9,245 nucleotides of DNA from Candidatus Poseidoniales archaeon (GTDB taxonomy: Archaea > Thermoplasmatota > Poseidoniia > MGIII > CG-Epi1): contig DQOP01000107.1 of assembly GCA_015658585.1 (NCBI GenBank), positions 1 to 9,245 on the forward strand, written 5' to 3'. Numbering within the stretch: position 1 is the stretch's first letter; each line of letters opens with the position of its first letter. Both the position numbers and the translations under genes were made by a program. Under the pieces are notes generated by a model. That model saw only the letters and a list, made by a program, of their open reading frames with translations, searched no databases and was not told where the DNA came from. This document shows, piece after piece, positions 1 to 5,647 of this stretch.

Positions 1-2
1 AT

Positions 3-77
3 AACTGGGAACATTGCGAGGAAAGATTGGAATCACTCTATCAATTTGTGAAGAAAACTAATCTTGAAGGCGCCTAG
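3..77 (+). CDS. C-terminal fragment of a plus-strand protein, possibly a glycosyltransferase (partial)
   Basis: An open frame enters from the left edge and ends at TAG 75-77, leaving 24 residues (begins NWEHCEERLESLYQFV, ends NLEGA). The stretch is short, but its composition is that of a real amphipathic helix. The pattern W-E-x3-E-R-L-x2-L-Y is like the closing helix of many GT-B (group 1/4) glycosyltransferases, which often end in SWExxAxxLxxLY. That resemblance is from memory of the family and is not proof. Its 3' end overlaps the convergent ATP-grasp gene by 20 nt. The other plus frames close quickly here. It could also be a chance open frame. The start and almost all of the protein lie outside the window. 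Confidence 0.4.
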   Translation, partial: NWEHCEERLESLYQFVKKTNLEGA

Positions 78-1119
78 TTATCTCATCTGGGGACAAGACC
101 GTTGGTAATGTGTCCAAGGAACGAATCAGATACAACTCCGAGAAATCAAAGGGATCCTCAATCTCGGGATCTTCACCTATAGCCAACCTCAAGTAAGTGT
201 CAATCATGGAATATTTGCCTGAAAGATTGAAAAGATTCGTAATCATGAAGAAACGTCCGATGTTTATTTCCGTAACGCAATATTCGTTCCGTGAGTTCAT
301 TTTGATGTCGACGTCATAATTACCGTGGGCCTGCCCTCCCGAAAGCTTCCCAATAACGTCAATGCAGAAATCGAATAGTTCCTTGTCGTAAACGGTCTTG
401 GCCAGTTCAGGTGAAGATGACATGTTACTGGGTCGCGATGCGGCCTCAATGTAGGAAAGTCGCTCAGCTGCCTTCATCAATATGAGTTTGCCATTTTTCC
501 ATGTGCTCTGGCAAGCGAAATCCTGGCCTGGAAGAAATTCAGAGATTGTGAAATCCGAAATTAGCATTCCACGCATCTCATTCCAATACTTGATCCACCA
601 TCTAGCCTGCTCAGCATCCTTGACTTTGGTTGCCCCCTTGGAACCTGCACCCTTAATCGCACGACACCAAAGCAGATCGGAACTGAATCTTGAAAAGATA
701 TCATCCACATCATCTAGATTTTCCACATGGTAAGTCTCGGCCATACGAATTCCGTTTTCTACTGCAAAATTATAGAAATTCCATTTGTTCAGACATAAGG
801 CCACAGATTCATGATCCGGGAAAAAAAGTTGAGTGTCCAACCTTTCTCTAATCTCTGATAATTTCTCGACCTCGGGATCATTAGTAGGAATAATCAAGGC
901 CGGTTTCTGTTCGCTTATAATACGGGATATTCTTTCCTCATAATCAGGGGCCGAGGCGAGAGGGACAACAAAGCGACGATCAACATCCGCTCTGGCCACC
1001 TTATATTCAGAGATATCAAAGCCGATCAAGAAATATTCTTCTCTTTCCTTAATCGTTGTAATTATATTGTTAGCTCCACCCCCTCCTGCACCTGTGATAA
1101 CTACTTTGGTCTTTGACAT
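58..1119 (-). CDS. ATP-grasp ligase, carbamoyl-phosphate synthase large-subunit-like
   Basis: This 353-residue soluble protein has the ATP-grasp layout. An N-terminal pre-ATP-grasp Rossmann-like domain starts with VVITGAGGGG (residues 6-15). A flexible glycine-rich ATP loop lies near AIKGAGSKGATKV (154-166). An ISEFLPGQDF strand (192-201) supplies the adenine-hinge region. The Mg-ATP site follows, with GNYDVDIKM (266-274) and VTEINIGR (282-289, Glu284 and Asn286 as probable metal ligands). Such enzymes join a carboxylate to an amine or other nucleophile through an acyl-phosphate. The substrate cannot be read from the sequence. It is a single ATP-grasp unit without glutaminase or allosteric domains, so it is not a real carbamoyl-phosphate synthase. 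The ATG at 1119 follows the stop of the VOC gene by 2 nt, so the two are almost certainly co-transcribed and translationally coupled. The stop codon is followed by a T-rich run (minus strand, about 48-57) that may end transcription. Confidence 0.85.
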   Translation of the reverse strand: MSKTKVVITGAGGGGANNIITTIKEREEYFLIGFDISEYKVARADVDRRFVVPLASAPDYEERISRIISEQKPALIIPTNDPEVEKLSEIRERLDTQLFFPDHESVALCLNKWNFYNFAVENGIRMAETYHVENLDDVDDIFSRFSSDLLWCRAIKGAGSKGATKVKDAEQARWWIKYWNEMRGMLISDFTISEFLPGQDFACQSTWKNGKLILMKAAERLSYIEAASRPSNMSSSPELAKTVYDKELFDFCIDVIGKLSGGQAHGNYDVDIKMNSRNEYCVTEINIGRFFMITNLFNLSGKYSMIDTYLRLAIGEDPEIEDPFDFSELYLIRSLDTLPTVLSPDEITRRLQD

Positions 1120-1121
1120 GT

Positions 1122-1523
1122 CTAATACATCATCTCTGAATTAGGATAAAATTTGAATTCTAATATGTTATTGGAAGGATCCTTCAAGAAAAATGTCAGA
1201 TGCCTCTCCGGCATGTCCTCAAAACGGGTAAAGACGGGATTAAGCATTTTTACATCTTGATCCTTCAACTGGGCAACAAGGGAATTGAAATCTGATTCTT
1301 TGTAGAAAGTTATCCCAAAGTGCCGAGGGTATGGTTCAGGATCCGTATCTATCTTATCCGGAGCTAAATGACAGACCAATTGATCTCCAAAGAAGTCGAA
1401 GGTCACACGATCATCGTATTCCCGACAAAGCTTGCAACCCAGCTTAGACTGATAAAAATCAATAGTCTTCCGTAGATCCTTGCAAGGTATCGCTACGTGA
1501 AACGCATTCTTCGGATCTCTCAT
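1122..1523 (-). CDS. VOC (glyoxalase/extradiol dioxygenase) superfamily protein
   Basis: A 133-residue protein with two beta-alpha-beta-beta-beta modules of the vicinal oxygen chelate fold. The first runs from FHVAIP through the helix TIDFYQSKLG (residues 20-29) to FDFFGDQLVCHLAP (42-55). The second runs from RHFGITF (67-73) to FFLKDPSNNILEFKFY (111-126). Likely metal ligands are His9, His52 or His68, and Glu122, the usual positions of the family. The overall pattern, with DFFGxQLVxHLAP, PRHFG and FLKDPSxNxLEFK, matches the predicted extradiol-dioxygenase-like group (COG3565 as I recall it), which is common in bacteria, so transfer from bacteria is possible. Real substrates of that group are unknown. 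The ATG at 1523 is supported by a TATA box centred about 27 nt upstream, which suggests a leaderless mRNA. It heads a two-gene operon with the ATP-grasp gene. Confidence 0.88.
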   Translation of the reverse strand: MRDPKNAFHVAIPCKDLRKTIDFYQSKLGCKLCREYDDRVTFDFFGDQLVCHLAPDKIDTDPEPYPRHFGITFYKESDFNSLVAQLKDQDVKMLNPVFTRFEDMPERHLTFFLKDPSNNILEFKFYPNSEMMY

Positions 1524-1546
1524 GGCCTTTTACCAGAACTACGATT

Positions 1547-1554
1547 ATTTATAA
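1547..1554 (-). promoter_or_regulatory. TATA box of the VOC/ATP-grasp operon
   Basis: On the minus strand the sequence reads TTATAAAT, a good archaeal TATA box, centred 27 nt before the ATG at 1523. That spacing puts transcription start at or next to the start codon, so the mRNA is probably leaderless. No Shine-Dalgarno sequence is seen before the ATG. It lies in the 43-nt gap after the polB stop, which has no clear T-run, so some readthrough from polB is possible. Confidence 0.6.
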
Positions 1555-1566
1555 TCTAAGTTAGAC

Positions 1567-3042
1567 TCAAAAGTTGAAGTCCAGCACTTGTGTATCAAAA
1601 GTCTGCAAGTTTACGGCAATCGCTCTACAGGGATCTGGCCGAAAGCCCATCATCTTCTGATAATCCGTCTGGGCTTGCCAAGTGCCGGGATTCAGCATCA
1701 GAACGCCCTTGTATCTCTCAATTCCGCAAGAATGAACATGGCCCGTAACAAAGATGTCAGGAATCTCTCGTATCAATAAGTGATCCTCTCTTTCCGGAGC
1801 TAGGGGGGTTTTGCCTCCATATATCGGTGCCATGTGCCTCCTGTTGAGCAACTCCTTCATCATTCCCATAGGATTGTCGTAGGAAAGGTCTCGGAGACTA
1901 ACCAGATCATCTAGGGATTTACCATGGTAGCAGAGAATCTTGACACCCGCGATATCAAGTAGAACCGGGTTAGCTGTAAAGGTTAAATTGTCCTTGAAAT
2001 TCTTTATCACTCTGTCAGGAAGGGGTAATTGAGGTTCCATAAGCCGGACTGCATCGTGATTACCCGGCATTATGACTGTCTGAATTTCTGTTGGAATCTT
2101 GGAAACTGAAGTTGCCAGTTCGGAGTACTGTTCCCAAACGTCAGTTATAGATAAATCATCTTCCTGACCCGGATAGGAATCAATACCATCAACAGCATCT
2201 CCAGCTATTATCAAATAACCTGGATTCGGAATCCATTCCTTGTGGTAATCAACTTCTCCATTCAACCAGGATATGAATTTATCCCATTCCCCATTTTTGA
2301 AGGTCTTGCTACCTAAATGTATATCTGAGATAAACAACGCAATGTAAGGTTCATCGGCTCGGGCAAATTCCCGATAACGGCCAACGTGCGGTCGTACTAT
2401 TGGAGAATTCACGAACAAAAGATCGCCCTGTCTGCTAAGTTTACCAGACACACCGATAACCTCATCATGCAATAGATTCAGACTGCCTTCTTCTGGTTCA
2501 GTCAACATCAAGTTCAGGCGGCTTTTTGAATCCTCGATAGCAACCTTGATACGGCCATTGGGAAACGTCCGAATCTCTGCAACCATACCAATCACTTTGT
2601 TTTCCTCATCTGGATCCAGATTTGACAGACCCCCTGCGTCACGCATTGATGGATTTCTGCGCACCAGCCTTGAGAGTGTCTTGAAACGATCATTGAAAAG
2701 GGAAACATAACTTTCCAGCTTTCCATCCGCCAGACTTTTGTTGATCTGCCTCTCGATTATTACGGGAGGGATGTTGGTAATTTTAGGGCGGCTTATGGGC
2801 TTGGGAGGTTCAGGACGTTCATCAACTATGAGATCTGAAACACTAAGGAATAGTCTGGGACCATTCAGGGAATCAACTGACTTCTCAAGGAGCACCAGAC
2901 CTTCGGGATGGTTAACAACATGAGTTACCAACTCGGGAGAAGGCATTAATTTGTGCTCTGAGAGCCAAGCAATAACTTCCTTTTCTTTGACTGACAAGTC
3001 CAACCCTATTAGGGAGAGAAGAAAACCCTTTTGTAATGGCAA
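1567..3042 (-). CDS. polB: DNA polymerase D (family D, Pol II) small subunit DP1, 3'-5' exonuclease
   Basis: The 491-residue product is the proofreading subunit of the replicative archaeal PolD heterodimer; its partner DP2 is not in the window. An N-terminal helical region (1-60) is followed by a linker, an OB fold (about 145-220, VIGMVAEIRTFPNGRIKVAIED) and a calcineurin/Mre11-like phosphodiesterase domain (about 233-491). All nuclease motifs are present: SDIHLGS (Asp240, His242), AGDAVDG (Asp282), PGNHD (327-330), CYHGKS (His373) and TGHVHSCG (His435, His437). The DP1-typical blocks IYGGKTPLAP and NPGTWQAQT are also intact, so the exonuclease should be active. An in-frame TAG lies directly before the TTG at 3042, so TTG is the earliest possible start. 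The first in-frame ATG (Met33) would remove much of the N-terminal domain. It is divergent to orc1/cdc6 across a candidate origin, an arrangement known from other euryarchaea. Confidence 0.96.
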   Translation of the reverse strand: MPLQKGFLLSLIGLDLSVKEKEVIAWLSEHKLMPSPELVTHVVNHPEGLVLLEKSVDSLNGPRLFLSVSDLIVDERPEPPKPISRPKITNIPPVIIERQINKSLADGKLESYVSLFNDRFKTLSRLVRRNPSMRDAGGLSNLDPDEENKVIGMVAEIRTFPNGRIKVAIEDSKSRLNLMLTEPEEGSLNLLHDEVIGVSGKLSRQGDLLFVNSPIVRPHVGRYREFARADEPYIALFISDIHLGSKTFKNGEWDKFISWLNGEVDYHKEWIPNPGYLIIAGDAVDGIDSYPGQEDDLSITDVWEQYSELATSVSKIPTEIQTVIMPGNHDAVRLMEPQLPLPDRVIKNFKDNLTFTANPVLLDIAGVKILCYHGKSLDDLVSLRDLSYDNPMGMMKELLNRRHMAPIYGGKTPLAPEREDHLLIREIPDIFVTGHVHSCGIERYKGVLMLNPGTWQAQTDYQKMMGFRPDPCRAIAVNLQTFDTQVLDFNF

Positions 3043-3070
3043 CTATGTAAATTGAAAGTGATTATATTCT

Positions 3071-3079
3071 ATTAAAAAA
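3071..3079 (-). promoter_or_regulatory. TATA-like element upstream of polB
   Basis: The minus strand reads TTTTTTAAT here, centred about 33 nt before the TTG start at 3042. A second A/T-rich candidate, AATATAATC, lies closer (3060-3068, about 22 nt before the TTG). Either could place the transcript start within a few bases of the start codon. No Shine-Dalgarno sequence precedes the TTG. Confidence 0.35.
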
Positions 3080-3118
3080 TGATTGGAAAATCTGGCTTTA
3101 AAAACAAAAAAAAGATTG

Positions 3119-3160
3119 CTTGGGACCCTTTGCATTTATAGCTGGTTTGCTATACCCAAG
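3119..3160. repeat. Nested inverted repeat in front of orc1/cdc6
   Basis: The outer arms are CTTGGG (3119-3124) and CCCAAG (3155-3160). The inner arms are ATAGC (3138-3142) and GCTAT (3149-3153) around a 6-nt loop. The left side has 13 extra nt between outer and inner arms, the right side only one. The inner arms overlap the TATA-like TTTATA at 3135-3140. This could be an initiator-binding or autoregulatory site, or a cruciform or hairpin element of the origin. The arms are short, so chance cannot be excluded. Confidence 0.4.
3135..3140 (+). promoter_or_regulatory. TATA-like element upstream of orc1/cdc6
   Basis: TTTATA lies 32 nt before the ATG at 3170 and 50 nt before the ATG at 3188 (measured from its centre). 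It could serve a nearly leaderless transcript for the first, or one with a leader of about 25 nt for the second. Another candidate, TTTAAAAA (3097-3104), lies further upstream. Confidence 0.35.
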
Positions 3161-3187
3161 GCCCTGCTTATGGCTGGCGTATTATCT

Positions 3188-4465
3188 ATGGGAAAGAAAC
3201 AAAAGTCTGGAAAAAATAACGTTTTTGACATGCTCGTTCGGGAAGAACGCATTTTCAGGAACAGAGAGGCTTTGGCATCGACTTACATACCTCCAGAATT
3301 TCCTCACCGGGATAACGAAATTAACAATGTTGCAAACATTCTGAAACCGGCATTATATGGTGCGCGGCCATCCAATATATTAATATACGGGCAGACAGGA
3401 ACAGGAAAGACCGCTGTCGCAAAATTTATTTGCAACCAGATTGTATCAAAAGCTAAGACTGAGAGTAAGAAGATTCATACGGCTTATATTAATTGTAAAC
3501 AGACCAACACGCCCTATGGGATTCTAACAAATATCGGTAAGACTTATTCCAAGGATTGGGAAGACAAAGTACCAAATGCCGGTTGGAGAATCGACAAAGT
3601 GTATTCGGCACTCAAAGAAAAGGCTGATGAAGATGGTGGAATTGCAATCGTAATTCTGGATGAAATTGATACTCTGGTAAGCAAAAGTGGGGATGATATT
3701 CTTTACCACCTTACCGGTTTGAACTCGGATCTGGACAATTCGAAAATTTCACTCATCGGTATTTCAAATGATACGAGATTCACTTCGTGGCTTGATCCCA
3801 GGGTCAAATCAAGAATGGGAGAAGAATCATTGACATTTGCACCATACAATGCACTCCAGATCGAGAATATACTTGTACAAAGAGCAAAGATGGCTTTTCA
3901 TGAAGGCGCCGTTGATCCTCTTGTATTGTCATACTGTTCCAGCAGAGCTGCACTGGAACATGGAGACGCAAGAAAGGCCTTGGACTTACTTAGAATATCG
4001 GCAGAAATTGCCGAAAGGGAGGGACAGGAAATCGTAACTGTAAAGTATGTTAGCAAAGCAGAGAATGTTATGGAACATGATTTGGTCCGTAGCCTTATTT
4101 CAACATTACCACTACAGCCCAAAGTAACTTTAGCAAGTATTATCCTAAACCGGGGATCCAAAGAAAACGGACAGCAAACAACCGGTGAGGTTTACAATAC
4201 CTACAGTCTAATATGCAAGCGGTTCAAGGTAGAACAACTGACACAAAGACGGGTTGGCCATATTATATCTGAACTGGATATGCAAGGGCTGATCAATGCT
4301 AAAGTGGTCAGTCTGGGAAGGCAAGGAAGAACCAGATACATTAGTATAGCAATCGAACAGAGCCAGATTGATGGTGCTCTGGATAATGATTCATTCTTAT
4401 CACGTGTTATCAAAGAAATAAAAATGTCCGGGTATTTGAGCAGTATGCAACTCAGATTAATCTGA
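3188..4465 (+). CDS. cdc6: Orc1/Cdc6 replication initiator (AAA+ ATPase)
   Basis: With the ATG at 3188 the protein has 425 residues, usual for archaeal Orc1/Cdc6. It begins with the family pattern IFRNREALASTYIPPEFPHR (22-41). AAA+ motifs follow: Walker A GQTGTGKT (68-75), Walker B VILDEIDTL (155-163), sensor 1 ISND (192-195), an arginine-finger region in DPRVKSRMGEE (203-213, Arg209 likely) and sensor 2 GDARKALDLL (259-268). The C-terminal winged helix spans about 310-400, with TTGEVYNTY and the recognition-helix region QRRVGHIISELDMQGLI (353-369). The protein binds origin boxes and recruits MCM. The frame is open back to TTG 3083, but that extension has no counterpart in the family. ATG 3170, six codons earlier, is the only serious alternative start. 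Its 3' end overlaps the convergent small gene by 9 nt. Confidence 0.95.
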   Translation: MGKKQKSGKNNVFDMLVREERIFRNREALASTYIPPEFPHRDNEINNVANILKPALYGARPSNILIYGQTGTGKTAVAKFICNQIVSKAKTESKKIHTAYINCKQTNTPYGILTNIGKTYSKDWEDKVPNAGWRIDKVYSALKEKADEDGGIAIVILDEIDTLVSKSGDDILYHLTGLNSDLDNSKISLIGISNDTRFTSWLDPRVKSRMGEESLTFAPYNALQIENILVQRAKMAFHEGAVDPLVLSYCSSRAALEHGDARKALDLLRISAEIAEREGQEIVTVKYVSKAENVMEHDLVRSLISTLPLQPKVTLASIILNRGSKENGQQTTGEVYNTYSLICKRFKVEQLTQRRVGHIISELDMQGLINAKVVSLGRQGRTRYISIAIEQSQIDGALDNDSFLSRVIKEIKMSGYLSSMQLRLI

Positions 4466-4828
4466 TTTTCCGGAATCTCGTTTCAGGACACCTTCTTTCC
4501 ATCCTTGTTCCCATCCGGCTGCAATTGCGGCTTGCAGACCTGCCTTTCTAGCTGCGATTCTTGTCAGATCCAAGACTGCTTCTCTCTCCTCCTTCAATTT
4601 TTGATTGTTAACAGTTAGCGATATTTTCCTTGCCTCTTCGGTCAACTTCCTGGCCTCAGACCATATGCCATCTACTGCATTCTTCAAAATTTGATCGCCG
4701 GCAGGACCTGGCGGTGCAGAGATTGCAGCTGCAAAACCTTCCTCTTTGGCTTCCATAAATGCTTCGGACTTCATCGCCGTGCCTTTGCCTTTTTCCATCC
4801 CGTACTTGGCCCAGGACTCTTTTCCCAT
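4457..4828 (-). CDS. Small charged helical protein of unknown function
   Basis: I do not recognise this 123-residue protein. It has no signal peptide or membrane segment, no Cys, and is rich in Ala, Lys, Glu and Gly. Two similar Ala/Gly helical stretches can be seen: FMEAKEEGFAAAISA (24-38) and ARKAGLQAAIAAGWEQGWKEG (92-112). They are joined by a Gly/Pro turn (PPGPAG, 39-44) and a long charged helix (about 55-90, EARKLTEEARKI) with coiled-coil character. Trp appears at 6, 56, 105 and 109. Coding is supported by an unbroken frame, an ATG at 4828 and a composition that makes sense as protein, while the opposite strand gives only broken shadows. It converges on cdc6 with a 9-nt overlap of 3' ends. 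It lies downstream of the Frag1/DRAM-family gene, 45 nt away, with an inverted repeat in the gap. A role in DNA binding or replication is only a guess from position. Confidence 0.72.
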   Translation of the reverse strand: MGKESWAKYGMEKGKGTAMKSEAFMEAKEEGFAAAISAPPGPAGDQILKNAVDGIWSEARKLTEEARKISLTVNNQKLKEEREAVLDLTRIAARKAGLQAAIAAGWEQGWKEGVLKRDSGKSD

Positions 4829-4844
4829 GAATATCGAATTAACA

Positions 4845-4868
4845 GTGGACTAAAGAAGTTGAGTCCAC
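4845..4868. repeat. Perfect 7-bp inverted repeat upstream of the small unknown gene
   Basis: GTGGACT (4845-4851) and AGTCCAC (4862-4868) are exact reverse complements around a 10-nt loop. The repeat fills most of the 45-nt gap between the Frag1/DRAM-family stop (4874) and the small gene's ATG (4828). No T-run follows it on the minus strand, so it is not a clear terminator. The arms flank the position where a TATA box for a leaderless transcript of the small gene would sit, so an operator is one reading and an mRNA processing hairpin another. Confidence 0.55.
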
Positions 4869-4873
4869 AAAGA

Positions 4874-5608
4874 CTACTCTATTATCGATTCGTCTTCCAG
4901 GTCATAATTGAAGGTATAGAAATATCCTATCTGGGCCGTGAATACCATCAACCATTCGAAGATCGCTACCTTGTAGTGGATGATGTGGTCATGATCTGGA
5001 TCCATTGACATATTCATGAACAGAGGTCTGCATGGCTCTTCACAGACGTCAGTGGTCAAAGCCCGGACGGAAAGTCCCAGAAGGACCATACAGGCATATC
5101 CTGCCAAATTCAATGCTAGCCTGGTCTTGATCACGTCTTTCGGATAATTATCTATTTTTCTGACCACCAGTATCGCGATCGTTCCCAAAAGAAGAGTGAG
5201 GTAGAAGTACAATGCAGCCGTGACGCCATGCGGTATCGGATATTCATTGTAAGGCAGATTTACGGTCCAGATGAAGGATACCGTTCCGACCTGAGCCATT
5301 ATGACGAATAACAGATTGAACCAGAGCCATTTCGGATCTGCATTCGAACTACGTAGTTGTCTGTCCCATTTGTTGTACAATTTAATCCAGATTGGTATTG
5401 AAATTACTCCGGCCAGACTCAAGCCAGCAGACCACAGAGTTCCCTCAGGAGTGGCCTTGTCCAGCTCCGAGATCATAGGTAACCAGGCACTGTGGTGACC
5501 ATTGCTCACACCTATGATGTATGGTATTACGAGCGACAGGAACGCCGTCAGCAACATGAAATTCAGTACTTTCTGGCCTTGGCTCTGATTGCGATAGATC
5601 AACTTCAT
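4874..5608 (-). CDS. Frag1/DRAM/Sfk1-family six-TM membrane protein
   Basis: This 244-residue protein has about six membrane segments (15-35, 58-76, 95-117, 127-149, 161-182, 213-234). The first loop carries the family hallmark: P-Y-I-I-G then P-M-I-S-E-L-D-K-A-T-P-E-G-T-L-W-S (44-60), which parallels the PxISExGxxxPExxLFS pattern of Frag1/DRAM/Sfk1 proteins. Later family-like features are HGVTAALYFY (127-136) and an EW followed by an aromatic-rich last helix ending in TFNYDLE. In eukaryotes the family includes the autophagy modulator DRAM and the GPI-related FRAG1; archaeal functions are unknown. A loop before the last helix has a Cys pair (Cys189, Cys193) and a His/Asp cluster (DPDHDHIIH, 203-211). 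The ATG at 5608 lies 39 nt after trkH, with a TATA-like box at -28, so it may have its own promoter, be read through from trkAH, or both. Confidence 0.75.
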   Translation of the reverse strand: MKLIYRNQSQGQKVLNFMLLTAFLSLVIPYIIGVSNGHHSAWLPMISELDKATPEGTLWSAGLSLAGVISIPIWIKLYNKWDRQLRSSNADPKWLWFNLLFVIMAQVGTVSFIWTVNLPYNEYPIPHGVTAALYFYLTLLLGTIAILVVRKIDNYPKDVIKTRLALNLAGYACMVLLGLSVRALTTDVCEEPCRPLFMNMSMDPDHDHIIHYKVAIFEWLMVFTAQIGYFYTFNYDLEDESIIE

Positions 5609-5632
5609 GAGATACAGATTCGCTTGTTCGCA

Positions 5633-5639
5633 CTTTAAG
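5633..5639 (-). promoter_or_regulatory. TATA-like box of the Frag1/DRAM-family gene
   Basis: The minus strand reads CTTAAAG, centred 28 nt before the ATG at 5608. This spacing fits a leaderless transcript. No Shine-Dalgarno site lies before the ATG. It sits inside the 39-nt gap after trkH. Confidence 0.4.
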
Positions 5640-5647
5640 TTTGTGCC

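Larger units (their letters stand above)
3043..3187. other. Candidate replication origin (oriC) between polB and orc1/cdc6
   Basis: This divergent intergenic region lies between a PolD subunit gene and an initiator gene. Archaeal origins are commonly next to orc1/cdc6, and in Pyrococcus the origin lies in a similar neighbourhood. Bases 3043-3118 contain only 16 G/C in 76, a strong candidate duplex-unwinding element, with A-tracts at 3074-3079 and 3106-3113. Bases 3119-3160 hold a nested inverted repeat. I do not see a convincing set of repeated origin recognition boxes. GTAAATTGAAA (3046-3056) and GATTGGAAAA (3081-3090) are only weakly like the TTGAAA or TGGAAA cores of known boxes. The same region also carries the promoters of both genes, which could explain the high A+T by itself. 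Confidence 0.5.

Noticed and set aside
3046..3090. Origin recognition boxes at GTAAATTGAAA and GATTGGAAAA.
   Set aside because: Only the cores resemble known archaeal boxes, the two do not match each other well, and no G-rich flank is present; kept only as weak notes in the origin entry.
3083..3187. A 35-residue N-terminal extension of Orc1/Cdc6 starting at TTG 3083, with a hydrophobic stretch that could mimic a membrane anchor.
   Set aside because: Orc1/Cdc6 proteins are soluble and the family homology begins right after the Met at 3188. The extension lies in the A/T-rich promoter/origin region, so it is an open frame by chance.
4455..4477. Palindromes GATTAATC (4455-4462) and TTCCGGAA (4468-4475) at the cdc6/small-gene junction as a bidirectional terminator.
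   Set aside because: They are short and partly dictated by coding and stop codons; only a TTTT run follows the cdc6 stop, too little to call a terminator.
4691..5008. A 105-codon plus-strand open frame across the gap between the small gene and the Frag1/DRAM gene.
   Set aside because: It runs antisense to the ends of both minus-strand genes and its composition (Cys, His, Phe and Arg rich) is typical of a shadow frame.
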